DNA from: Hawksworthiomyces lignivorus
Lineage: Eukaryota > Ascomycota > Sordariomycetes > Ophiostomatales > Ophiostomataceae
DNA: 64,000 bases
Assembly (NCBI GenBank): GCA_002917075.1
Contig: NTMA01000044.1
Coordinates: 186,001 to 250,000, forward strand
Reading direction: 5' to 3'
A program made the translations under genes and the position numbers. This document shows positions 34,335 to 44,438 of the stretch, piece by piece (positions within the stretch are counted from its first letter, which is position 1; every line of letters begins with the position of its first letter). The notes beneath the pieces are model-generated. The model was given only the letters and a program-made list of their open reading frames with translations. It did no database searches and was not told the origin of the DNA.

Positions 34335-37217
34335 ATGAAAAGAAGCGCCCCGTCACCCACAGCGGGAGCCTCGGCGACACTGCCGGCTCCTAAGCGCAAA
34401 AATGCCAGCATTGCTCGTGAGACGTTTCGTGATACGTCGGTATTGTTTGCCATCGATGTTTCTGGCAGTACATATGGCGCAACTTTGGCCGCTGAAAAAG
34501 CCTTCATCCGGAGCATTTCGAGTGTGCTCTCTCCGCGGGCACGCTTCGACTCTAAGGTCTTGCCATGGGATGACAAAGCGCATCCTATCCTCAGCCTCAC
34601 TCAGCTGCACAATCTCGAAGACAGGGGTGGCACCGACCCCACGGCTCTGCTCACAAGCCCGGACCACAGGGCAACGCTATTGAACTCCTCGTTGTGGTTC
34701 CTCATGACTGACGGCCTAATACCGTCAGATCTGAGGGCTAAGTTTGCAAGCGATATTGCGAACCACGGGTTGCATGGCACCAGCTGTGTCATCGTCGTGT
34801 TTGGTAACCCCAGCACAGGCCCTGCAAGCTGCGATATTTCCGTCGGCGTAGGTGTCTTTGCCGTCGTGCCCAACTGCGCCTTTCTCTTCTGTAACGAGAT
34901 CAATGGCGATCTCCGCGCGATGCAAACCAAGGGCATCTTCAACATTCTCCTCAAGGACAAACCACATCCTGTCTTCGACTCCTCTTCTCGCTGGGACACT
35001 CTCCCACAAGTTTCCATTGCGGACTTTGGGGCCATCTCCGTTCCACCACCCAAGCGGCTTGCTGCTAATGAGATCGCGCTCCAAGACTCACTTGTAATCG
35101 ACATGAACGATCTCTTCGCCAACCGCCTCAGCCCCGACCAGATTGCAAACTTATTCTCCAATGTTGAGCATCTGGATAGCATCCGGATGACCACGCAGGC
35201 CCGTAATCAACAGGCTGACTTCCAAAGCTGGCTTCATCAGCAGATCATCCGCCCTGACGATCCGCTCTTTATGCAGAGACAAGACCGAGGAGGCAAGGCC
35301 GAATCATTGTTTATGGAGCTTGCCGATCTCATCAATCGTGGGCAGAAGCCTTCCGAGCTGCTCCAGGAACGTCTGCGGGCAGCGTATCGAGAGAATATGA
35401 GCCACTTCGTCGAGAGTACCCAGGCTCATATCCAGAATGCGACACAAAGGCAGAGTATCATCGCTGGCGTTTCAGAGGGTAGCAGTAGCTCCATCGACTC
35501 AGTGCCATCTCTAAACCCTAGCTTGCAAGAGCCATACGTTTTCGGAAGTGCTCCTCTTGAGGCCGAGAATTGCATTTTTCCGGAGGAGAAAACCGAAATT
35601 GCTATCGGGATACAACAAGATCAGTTCTACAGCACTTCCTCTGCACCGCCCAAGACAGCGCAGAAATCTCTCAGGCATCGCCAGTTCCTAGACGCATCGG
35701 ATGGAAACGTCGAGTTTCGGTCACAGGCGGCGGAGGAGGCCTGGGGGAGCTGGGAGCCTAGCATCAGTGACGCATCTCTGCGCGGCCTACTATACACACC
35801 TGGTTTTCGTTCGTCCAGGGGCTCATTCAAAGGCACCTGCCCCGTCTGCGGTACTAGGGGTGTGACACTGGCCTGGCTGTTCCGCGTGCCGTCAACAACC
35901 GCCTCAAGTTCCGGGTCAAGTAAATCGCCCACGCCATCCATTACCGGTGGCACGCTAGGCTTTCCCGCTCCAGGCAGCCGCACGCCACTCGCCTTCCCGC
36001 TTGCCATGGGTCATTTTCCCGAGACGGCCAGCGTGCTGGCAACACTTACCCCCATGTCATCCCCCCCTCCATCACTGGTCCGCGGTGCCAGCTCAGCATC
36101 GATGCCAACCACACAGACCCCGCCGACACTAGTGTGCGACCCCTGCTCCACTTTCTACACACGCAACGGCGCCCTGGGTTTCGGCATCACCGCCGCACTG
36201 CCCCTTGTGTCCTTTGCCGACAACCGCGAGGCCATGACGTCCGCACTGGCCGCCGCGTTCGATTACCGTTTTTCAGAGGCTGGCCTCCCCCAGGTCTTCC
36301 TGTCCGTGTTGGTGCTCGCGGCCGATGGTCTACCCGCTGCTGGCAGCTCGCAGCCCCCCCACGCGAGCCTGAATACAACGGCCCCCTTAGATAAGACATT
36401 TGACATCTCGACGACTGTTGCCGCCGCCATCGCAGTAAAAACTTTTCGCGCGGGCGTGGAGTGGGCTATCCGCGACTTATTGTACTCCGTCCTCGCGCCG
36501 CGCGAGCTGACCGTGTTCTTCACCTCGCCATCCCACGTGCCCCGGCCCGTGTGGCCACTGGCAACGGCGCTAGCCGGCTCCTTTGAGGAGCTGGATGCCA
36601 GATACGATGGTGAGGACAAGTCCCCCATCTCCCACCCTCACGCCGCCGCCGCGGCAAAGCAGGCGCTACTGCCGCTGCTGCGGTATCCCCTCCCAGGCTT
36701 CGTCGTCATCCTCAGGGCGGCGCCGCTGCTTGGCGTCGCAGAGGAGGTGCGACAGCGTGCGGCTTTCCGGCGCCTGCTCTTCCTCGTGTGTGAGGAACTC
36801 GATCGCGCGGCTGAGAGCGTGCCGCACTCGCAGTCCGTCGGGGAGCTCTTCGGTACCATCCTCGGGCGGCCACTATCGACGGGCCTCGGCGGCGAGTGTG
36901 CTAATTTGGAGCCCACTGTGTCCGTTAGCATACAGTCACTACGGCGCACATCCCTACTTAGCCCTGCGAGCTACAGCATGATGCTACATGCGGACGAGTT
37001 CCGCTACCTAGAGGATCCGCTGACCGCGTGGGTGGAGCCTGCAATCGCGTTGTTCCTCCACGCTCTGTTTGGGGTCGTCACAACGAGGCCGAGGACCGTG
37101 GCAGTGGAGACGCTCCGGGCGGTTTTAAGCATAGATGTCGTGGGGAATGCTCTGTTCAGGCCAGAGGGGCTGGACCCTGAAGGCGTCCACCGCATCTTAT
37201 CCCTCATGCAAAACTAG
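34335..37217 (+). CDS. Large von Willebrand factor A-like domain protein with a zinc-ribbon-like pair
   Basis: The single-exon gene encodes 960 residues. A vWA domain spans roughly residues 34-220. Its MIDAS residues are complete: D41-x-S43-x-S45 in AIDVSGSTYG, T100 in RGGTD, and D126 in FLMTDG, so metal-dependent ligand binding is possible. A coiled or helical middle part (about 270-400) precedes two CxxC knuckles: CPVC (502-505) and CDPC (601-604), separated by a Ser/Thr/Pro/Gly-rich loop of about 95 residues. This is reminiscent of a split zinc ribbon. The C-terminal third (about 620-950) is helical and Ala/Leu-rich. No signal peptide is seen, so it is likely intracellular. The overall architecture is known from uncharacterised fungal proteins; the function is unknown. 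The right half is much more GC-rich than the left. Confidence 0.8.
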   Translation: MKRSAPSPTAGASATLPAPKRKNASIARETFRDTSVLFAIDVSGSTYGATLAAEKAFIRSISSVLSPRARFDSKVLPWDDKAHPILSLTQLHNLEDRGGTDPTALLTSPDHRATLLNSSLWFLMTDGLIPSDLRAKFASDIANHGLHGTSCVIVVFGNPSTGPASCDISVGVGVFAVVPNCAFLFCNEINGDLRAMQTKGIFNILLKDKPHPVFDSSSRWDTLPQVSIADFGAISVPPPKRLAANEIALQDSLVIDMNDLFANRLSPDQIANLFSNVEHLDSIRMTTQARNQQADFQSWLHQQIIRPDDPLFMQRQDRGGKAESLFMELADLINRGQKPSELLQERLRAAYRENMSHFVESTQAHIQNATQRQSIIAGVSEGSSSSIDSVPSLNPSLQEPYVFGSAPLEAENCIFPEEKTEIAIGIQQDQFYSTSSAPPKTAQKSLRHRQFLDASDGNVEFRSQAAEEAWGSWEPSISDASLRGLLYTPGFRSSRGSFKGTCPVCGTRGVTLAWLFRVPSTTASSSGSSKSPTPSITGGTLGFPAPGSRTPLAFPLAMGHFPETASVLATLTPMSSPPPSLVRGASSASMPTTQTPPTLVCDPCSTFYTRNGALGFGITAALPLVSFADNREAMTSALAAAFDYRFSEAGLPQVFLSVLVLAADGLPAAGSSQPPHASLNTTAPLDKTFDISTTVAAAIAVKTFRAGVEWAIRDLLYSVLAPRELTVFFTSPSHVPRPVWPLATALAGSFEELDARYDGEDKSPISHPHAAAAAKQALLPLLRYPLPGFVVILRAAPLLGVAEEVRQRAAFRRLLFLVCEELDRAAESVPHSQSVGELFGTILGRPLSTGLGGECANLEPTVSVSIQSLRRTSLLSPASYSMMLHADEFRYLEDPLTAWVEPAIALFLHALFGVVTTRPRTVAVETLRAVLSIDVVGNALFRPEGLDPEGVHRILSLMQN

Positions 37218-37489
37218 GCGTAGCGCGCCTGAACCAATTCGTGTCGGGGCACCAGCTTTTCATATTTAAGAACTTAGATATTCAATCCATGTATATTTGC
37301 ATCCCATTTACCTAGGTAGCTAGTAATACGTTCAGCTCTTTTAATTCCTCAAGCCACTAGTTATGAAGCCATTCGATGACATTGCTAGCTGCGCTGTATT
37401 TAGTTTCTTCTAGGCTTCTGAAAAGAGGCTCCCCCTGGGTAGCAAGTTTATCATGACAACATAAAGGTATTTCAAGAGAAGTTTGCAAC

Positions 37490-39644
37490 TTAAACTCCCC
37501 CAGACTGGCTCGCTAATGTCACCATACCCTCTACTCTTCCTAATTCTTCATCCGGCTTCATATGAGATTTATGGCTAGCGGTTCTGGGTGGCTGTTTGAT
37601 GATGTGAGAGAATATCCCGAAAGCAACAATTGTGACAAGCACTGTAAGCACTGTCCAAATCCACACTTGAGCAGGGGCTGTCAAATATCTCGTCTGCGTG
37701 AAAAATGGCATGGCGAAGAAAGCCTTCCCTATGAATCAGTTACGAACAGAAAGGTATTGCCTCCTCTCGGAGGGATTCTTCAACGGCCAGGAACTTACTG
37801 CAAATGAAGTGCCCGGAAGAAAAAGCATAGTCAAAATGGCAATCTATAAACAATCTAATCAGCCCAGTTCGTCATAGAACTTAGAGGGCGGCTACGCACC
37901 GTTTTCATTGCAACGCTGTCGTCCTTCATACTCCGCGTGAGCTCATGGGACTCAAATGCAATATTTTGGGAGAGCTTGTTGTCCTCTTGAGCCGCAGTGA
38001 GGATAGCTTGTAGAGTCCTGTCGTTTGTAACTTGAATTTGGTTGAAAAGCTGTGACGATTCAACAAGTTAAAATTAAACGGTCATCCTTTATTTGGCAAA
38101 ATATGGTGCATCAGCACACTTACCAGTGTCAGAATGTTTTGCACTTTCCTTTCAATCTCATCCGAAAAGCTCATTATAGCGCTCAGCTCTGACGTGAGCT
38201 GCTCGATCTTGAGGTTATCTTGGAGTTCTGCTGTTATCTCTTGAACTTCCTCATACTTCTCGATTCCGTCAAAGGCGCCGAACTTGGACGATTTTATCTC
38301 TGACAGAATATACTCGACGCGGTTTAGTTCAGATTTGTACCGATGCAGGTGAGCAGCCATGATGTGCAAAGAGGTGTTGATGTCCTTGCTTTTGGTTGAA
38401 AACGCCGATGTTGCCGACGCAATCTCTTCTTGTAGTGATTTCTCCTGCACCCCAGTTTATAAGCATATTACCTTGACTAGATTTTGGCAAAGCAGAAGGC
38501 CTTACGTGCATGACGAGTTGTTGGTTGAAGCAGAACAACACATTGTTCCACCATCTCAGGATGCTTGAGAGATAGATTATGTGTACGAATCGCGAGCTAG
38601 TTGTTAGGCTCCTACCAGATCGTCGCCTCACTGCATCCCGGATTCGGCTCAAGGGCTCGTCTATGAGATTATGCAGACGAAAATCCAGGAGGTTGAATGA
38701 TATGATGGTAGTACCTCTAGTCCGAGAGTTGTAGCGGATGAATAGTCCCACGTACGAGCCGCGGATGTCGGCTTTGGCTCCAGAGAGATGGATGTAGTTG
38801 AATGGGTCCAGCTGGTTGCTACCTACCGTGCTCTTGATATGGTCTTGATTCTGCATGTGACAGCTCGCGACTGTCCTCACAGGGATCAAACACCAGTGAT
38901 CCCAAGAGTGAGGCGACAGTTGACGGAATCCGGTGCCGCAGACCATATAAGGACGTGCAAGTGCCGTGATAAACGCTACCGGAACGTTGAATCTAGACAA
39001 AAGAAGTCTGAATGCTTGCTGGCTAATCTGAAGCCTCGCACGTTGGTTTCGAGACTGGCTTTCAGATCTAGAGGAAGCAGCCCTCGCAATCATACTAGGC
39101 AATACGTGAGGTAGTCTCCTATCCAAATAGACCATGCTGTACTTACAATAGTTCAAGTCCAAATAGCCCGGCATCCTGATTCCACAAAGGAGTGAATATT
39201 TCAAACTTCATACAACAGGTGCTTATAACGGGCATACCTGCGTCGAAACCAATGCTGCTACGCCTCTCTCATCAAGGGTGGACTCTCTAGCATCTTGAGG
39301 TAAGTTAGTGACGGTACTTTTTCCAGATGAACGCCGCCGTGAAGACAGTTATTTCTTCTCGCCTGAATAATCTTTAGCAACCGTCAGGGTATGTAGAGCC
39401 GTAGTGGTAGCCAGGTGGTTTGTCTCGATATCGCTGAAAGCATCTGTGACATCATTTGCGTAATCGCTTATATCCAGCACCGTCAACGCTGGAAAGTTCT
39501 AAACAGCCTTCTCTAACCTAAAGTCTGCAGGTTTACATACAGGGAAGGTTCAAAGCAAGCTGAATTGAATGGCCACTGAGGCTCCGTGCTTGCTTTAGCC
39601 CGTGGACTTTTGGAGCCTTCAGCTCGCGATGAAATGCTCAACAT
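37490..39644 (-). pseudogene. CorA-like fungal membrane protein, multi-exon, with an in-frame TAA
   Basis: Exons inferred on the minus strand: 39644-39537, 39498-39238, 39205-39147, 39094-38506, 38444-38124, 38049-37900, 37843-37799 and 37723-37490. All junctions keep frame, about 588 codons. The C-terminus has a coiled region, an LFNQIQVTNDRTLQAIL block, DSVAMKT, then two membrane segments (about TMLFLPGTSFAAFFAMPFF and VWIWTVLTVLVTIVAFGIF). This is the layout of fungal CorA-like/ZntB-like proteins, although the GMN motif of true CorA channels is not seen. The N-terminal part matches the family too (FEIFTPLWNQDAGLFGLELF). A TAA at 39349-39351 interrupts exon 2 after SGEKK while the frame goes on unchanged (LSSRRRSSGKSTVTNLPQDA). 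Two inferred introns are extremely short (38 and 32 nt), which may also signal decay. The 5' boundary is uncertain. Confidence 0.6.
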
Positions 39645-40196
39645 TGTTGTGTATATGTTGTTCTCCAACAAGTGGGGGAATCTAGCCGCGGTTGACTTTT
39701 GTGATTAAATTGTAATAATTCTGGACCAGTACAAGTCTTTGATAGCTCTCCAAATTTCTTTTTTTTTTTTAAAAAAAAAAAGAAAAGAAAAGAAAGGGGG
39801 GTCGCTGTTCTGCCTTACCAATAGGCGCACCACAAGGCGCACCACCACACAAATCTCGCAGCCGCCGCTACAAGATCGTAAGGCACCACTACTGGAACCT
39901 GTTCAGCGCATCCTGTTAATACCGATAAAATGTGCTCACTAGCTTATAGGTGCCCAATGGCTTGGCGATTGTTAAGACAGTCGAAGACGGCTGTGGTCCT
40001 TGTATACACTACACGTCACTGAAGACTCTACAAATAGAAATTTATGTTAGCCATTCATGTGGTATGGGCGATGCGGCGTAATCCGTTTGCTTCTGTTTCT
40101 CGCCCGAATTTTACCTATCTAACACAATATGAAGACAACACTTAGCTGTACATCTTTTCATTTGATCGCCATTTTACGATCCGCATCCCCACCATT
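39645..40196. other. Divergent spacer with A/T homopolymers
   Basis: A T10/A10 junction near 39759-39779, followed by AAAAG repeats, is the only notable structure. The stretch separates the CorA-like gene and the Ser/Pro-rich gene, which point away from each other. Confidence 0.55.
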
Positions 40197-41402
40197 ATGA
40201 ATCCAGGAGAACAGAATGAATGGCTAGCGACCTTCCCCTCCACCTGGATGCTTTCCAAAAGCGCCGTCCACAGTGCAAATGTTAGCGAGGCATCTGCCCC
40301 GTTGGAGAGGTATCCAAGGGAGTGGTCTCTTTTGGCGATTCCAGAATCTGCGCCAAAGGAGACGGAAACAGATAGCCAAGCAACGTCTGCGGACACCGTC
40401 AAAGACGAATTTACAATTTCGCTGCCGCCCCTGATAAACACGGTCTCCAGCGTCTCTTCGCCAGCATTCGAAAGGAGCTGGATTTTACCTCCGAGCCCCA
40501 GCTCCAGTTCACTAGAACCGACCCCAACGCACACAGCGGACAGATTTTATGGCAGCATTTGGTCACCTAGTACTGGTCAATATGAAGATGCCGAGAAGCA
40601 AGAGCTTCTATGGGCGAATCAAATGGCCATGGTCGGATCGCTACCTCAGATGATTTCTCCAATCTTCCTATCGCCTAATGTAGGGCAGCCTGCTACTTTT
40701 CCAGAGTTCACAAGTTCCTTAGTATCAGGGAACTACCGACCACAAGGCTACTCACATACACAGGCAAGTCCTGATACCAGTCGAGGGTCAGCAAACACCA
40801 AATCCTCGAGCCGGCAGTCGAATGGACCGGTCCGTCGGCTGGCTGGATCCTATAGTCACCTATCGGCGGGCTCAGCGATTTCCGGTGGAGCTGCGTCATC
40901 ATATCCACCTTCATATGAAAGTTATTCAATTGTTGACCCGACACATATGGCACCGAACATGGCAACGACGAGCGCCGGATCCGCGCCAACGGGGAGATCG
41001 GGGAGCTCATGGAATGCTGCCGCATACAAGCCCCCAGAGCCACACGGTTTTGTGTTCACGAACGCAAACGGACACAGTTCTACGAGTGACTTGTTAAAAG
41101 CTCAATCGTACCATCCGTTGCCACCCTTAGGTTTCGGCCCCGACAATATTAGCCCAGAGACAAGTATGGGAGCTGAAAGCCAACCAGTCCAACAGGTGGC
41201 AGAGGCCGACATTAAAGAGGTCGTGGTGGACGCATTCCCTTTACACGCTGTACGGTGGGACAGGGAGCCACCATTCGCTCCAATTGAGTTTCCGAATCAG
41301 GCGGAGGCAGCTTCGAAGAGCACAGAATCGTGGCTCAATGACGACGCAGAGGACCTGTATAGATATTTACTGCCGAGTCCGGCGACACCTGCAACGCCAT
41401 AG
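40197..41402 (+). CDS. Ser/Pro/Thr-rich protein of unknown function
   Basis: The single-exon gene encodes 401 residues, rich in Ser, Pro, Ala, Thr and Tyr, with no recognisable folded domain, signal peptide or membrane segment. A short conserved-looking block at the C-terminus (FPLHAVRWDREPPFAPIEFP, then an acidic ESWLNDDAEDLYRYLLPSP) looks like a linear interaction or activation motif. The overall impression is a disordered regulatory protein, perhaps transcription related. It could also be lineage-specific. Alternative: the reading frame is open by chance, but its length, balanced codon use and clean ATG argue for a real gene. Confidence 0.6.
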   Translation: MNPGEQNEWLATFPSTWMLSKSAVHSANVSEASAPLERYPREWSLLAIPESAPKETETDSQATSADTVKDEFTISLPPLINTVSSVSSPAFERSWILPPSPSSSSLEPTPTHTADRFYGSIWSPSTGQYEDAEKQELLWANQMAMVGSLPQMISPIFLSPNVGQPATFPEFTSSLVSGNYRPQGYSHTQASPDTSRGSANTKSSSRQSNGPVRRLAGSYSHLSAGSAISGGAASSYPPSYESYSIVDPTHMAPNMATTSAGSAPTGRSGSSWNAAAYKPPEPHGFVFTNANGHSSTSDLLKAQSYHPLPPLGFGPDNISPETSMGAESQPVQQVAEADIKEVVVDAFPLHAVRWDREPPFAPIEFPNQAEAASKSTESWLNDDAEDLYRYLLPSPATPATP

Positions 41403-41781
41403 CGTTGTACATAATGACGCCTAATAGGGCCTCGAAGTTTCACATGCGTCAAACCAATCATTAACTAAACTTTCCAATGCCAGTTTCGTCTTCTGTAATT
41501 GCCAGTTAACGCTAAGATAAATATGCTTTATATTGTCTAAGTTTCCTGGCCGGCCAGTGAGAAAATATAGGCGCTGTCTCTTTTTTACATCCACGGCTAG
41601 TTTGCGCCCCAGATTGCCACATCTGGTTATACCCCTCCTTACACACCTTTGTAAAGTAATAATTAAAAACTGATCACACAATGTCGAGTGGTACGAAGCC
41701 ACGCACGTTCATCTAAGTGTAAAGTGATATAGATGATACATTTTGGTTCTTAAAATTTGTATCAGCTTAACTTTTGCAAAG

Positions 41782-41810
41782 TAAATAAATAAAATAAAAT
41801 AAAATAAAAT
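41782..41810. repeat. AAATA/AAAAT microsatellite
   Basis: Consecutive AAAT and AAAAT units form a simple pentanucleotide-like tract. Confidence 0.9.
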
Positions 41811-42555
41811 CTCGCATTATGTGAAGTATTGTGCGCTGTATACGACAAGGTTTTAATCTAGGTATGGAGAAGGCGCTCTCTACAGATAGAAACGGACGAT
41901 GTGATGTGTTTCCTCAGTTCATTTCAAGTGATATATAAATGTACCAGTCGACTTTAAAAGCACTTAGATTTTTTTCCGTTCCGTATTCACTACTGTCAAT
42001 AGCTCTATTCTTGAGGTTCCAACTTCCTTGCACTGGGACTTTAACTTACAACATTGCCTGCACTTTTTTACTTTTCTTTACATTTTTTTTTTTTTTAAAA
42101 AATTCTATTCCTATCAAATGCAAATCCCCAACCCAAACATGGCTGCCTCCTATACTATTACGATCAAGAACATCCCCTAGGGCGGCAACAAGGGCTACAA
42201 CATCATCTTTCTTGGAAGTTTATTATGTGTGCTCTCTACTAAAGTACTGTATGTACTATATCTGTACTATGGTAAGGTAGAGGGAAGAGCAATAATAGGG
42301 CCACATTTTCTATTCACTTCTACGGTGAGCAATAGGACAAAAAAAGTACAAGAGAAGAGCGATCTTAAAGCGATAAGGGTGATAAGTAGAGAGAGGAGGA
42401 AAGGAGAAGGGGGCATTTCGAGGATCCTTGCAGAGACGACTACAGAACAAAAAAGAAGGAGAAAGTGGCAGAGATAGGGTCTAGGGAAAAGAGTCAAAGC
42501 GCTGCCATGAAAAGCGACGTTGTAGAGAAAATGAAATTAAAAATAAAGTAAAGGA

Positions 42556-42705
42556 CGTCGAGAGTACACGAGAGAGACTTCGAGAAAGAAGAGCCGTTTT
42601 TATATGCGGTCGCCAGAGATGCTGTAGCGGACTTTCACCCACATAATTCATAATTGGGTGGCCGCCAGGTTAGGAGGCCACAGCAGCAGCTTCAGACTTA
42701 CATAA
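42556..42705. repeat. Dispersed repeat family B, copy 1
   Basis: The stretch shares two aligned blocks with 53996-54175. One is GTCGAGAGTACACGAGAGAG through TATATGCGGTCG; the other is GCCGCCAGG...CAGCAGC..CTTCAGACTTAC. The copies are clearly related but diverged and differ in length between the blocks. The layout suggests the end of an old retroelement or other mobile element. No coding capacity remains. Confidence 0.6.
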
Positions 42706-43130
42706 ATGAGAATAAAAAGGTCCAAATTCGCATTACAGGATCCAGTCGAAATCCCCGTCAGTGGCTTGTGAGAACTGATCCTCGTTATTCGCCCCTGCTC
42801 TGCAAACAGTGCTTGGATTGCTTTGGAAGTACAACCCCTCCCTAAAACAAAATTTGCAATCTAAAGCTCAATACAGAACCCGAATATAGCTGGCTTAGGG
42901 AACATGACATCGATTACCTTATAAATTTAGCTTACGACGCTTGCTAGGCGAATTTTCAGATCTGGTATAAGGCTTTGATTGACATTGTAACTGATAGTTG
43001 ATAAGTTTTATTAAACTATTGTGTCTTCTATCTCTACATTGATCTTACAAAGACATATATTACCATAGTTATTAATAGGGAACTACTTACATATTTCTTT
43101 CGGCTTGCATATTGTCGACAACATCGCGGT

Positions 43131-43577
43131 CTATACAGAAATATCCCAGCCAGTAGATGAAGCGCTGCTCTGCTCTACAGCCGCAAAGTCGTGCAGCTGA
43201 AGGGTCATCTCAGCCGGCAATTGGATTATACAAAGTAGTGTAAGGATAGTGCCGTCGACGTCACCGACGCCGCCACGAGCAATGAATGTCTGAGACTCCT
43301 CCGTCCACTGCGCAGAAGTGCCAGGGAGCAGGCTAATATCCAAATTTCGGTTGCCATCGATGGTACACGTGATCGCTGCGCCTTTGGGCACGGGACTCAC
43401 CGTTCGATGCCAAAAGGAGAACACATAAGTGGCCTCTGGAGTCAAGCCCATCAGGTTCTGGGTGACGTAGACCACGCCGTTGGGTACCGAAGAGGATCTT
43501 TTGCTAACGATGTTCTCTAGGCTTAGATTACTCTGAAATCTTTTCGCTCCCGGGGCCAGAAGAGCATTTTTAGCCAA
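43131..43577 (-). pseudogene. Fragment of a carbohydrate-binding-like (CBM4/9-type beta-sandwich) secreted protein
   Basis: About 145 codons end at TAG 43131. The segment VVYVTQNLMGLTPEATYVFS, then WTEESQTFIA and TLQLHDFAAVEQ, has the rhythm of the beta-sandwich modules found in fungal secreted wall or adhesin-like proteins (LTP-x-T-Y-x-L-S-F type). No ATG or signal peptide is present; a CCTAG just upstream could be a 3' splice site, so this may be a last exon. I could not find a convincing upstream exon on the minus strand up to 44000, so I treat it as a remnant. The family call is tentative. Confidence 0.4.
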
Positions 43578-44438
43578 CTAGGCAAGCTCGGGGGAGCTGG
43601 CAATGCCCACGCCTCGCTTTAGCCTGTCGTATTCACTTCCCCGGCCATAGATAAAACTAAGCACGAATAGCCATGTCTTACGTCGTTTTATAGCACTCAC
43701 ATACTCGATTCCAGGCAAGCAATAAACCAGCCCAGCTGGTGGTTTACATACATTACCCTTGTCAGGAGCTATTCTCTACTGCCGCATGGTTCGCAATTTC
43801 CGCTGTTGGTTGTGACATGACTCTCATCTTACCGGAGAGAACTCCTCGCAGCTCTAGTACTGTCTTTCGTAATGCCAGAAGCACTGCTCTTCCCCTCAGA
43901 GTGCAATATCCAATCACTGAAGATGTTGCATTAGCAGAACATCTAGCAACAGAACCATCCAAATAATTGTCATTGTTGCAAGCAGTCTGCCGTCGCCTAT
44001 TCTGGGGGATTGAGGCGCATGAATCTCAGGTCTAATTTACTTGGGAGCTATGTACAGGCGGTAGAAAATGGTATCCGTTTATGCATATGGCCAATGAGAA
44101 TGGAAACTTGATAGTGCCTTCCAAACACACTTGACAAGCACACAATAGTCAAGGAACTCTTCCACTCATATCTGACACTACTTGATAGGTCGAGAACCCC
44201 GCACAGGCTTAGGTAGACCCGAAGAAGACAGAGACAGCCAGATGTCCCCCACCCACACAGCAACGCTACATTACTGGTCTGGGATCGCCTAACCATTGCG
44301 GAGAGGTAGGGCGTAATCAAGTGAGGGGAATCGATGCGGGATACAAGGTGTTAAGAGATACTAGAATGAAATGCTTCCAGGCCCATTCGCCCCTATATAA
44401 ATGGATTTTAGAGGCGGCAGGCAGAAGACGAGAACAAA
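43578..44438. other. Spacer left of the HET gene
   Basis: Only short frames on both strands occur here; none is convincing. The last part is the promoter and leader of the HET gene at 44439. Confidence 0.5.

Larger units (their letters stand above)
41403..43130. other. Repeat-rich spacer, no gene seen
   Basis: This stretch contains an AAATA microsatellite (41782-41810), pyrimidine and A runs, and a decayed dispersed repeat (42556-42705, listed separately). Reading frames here (41939-42280, 42229-42477) are short and biased in composition. Confidence 0.55.
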
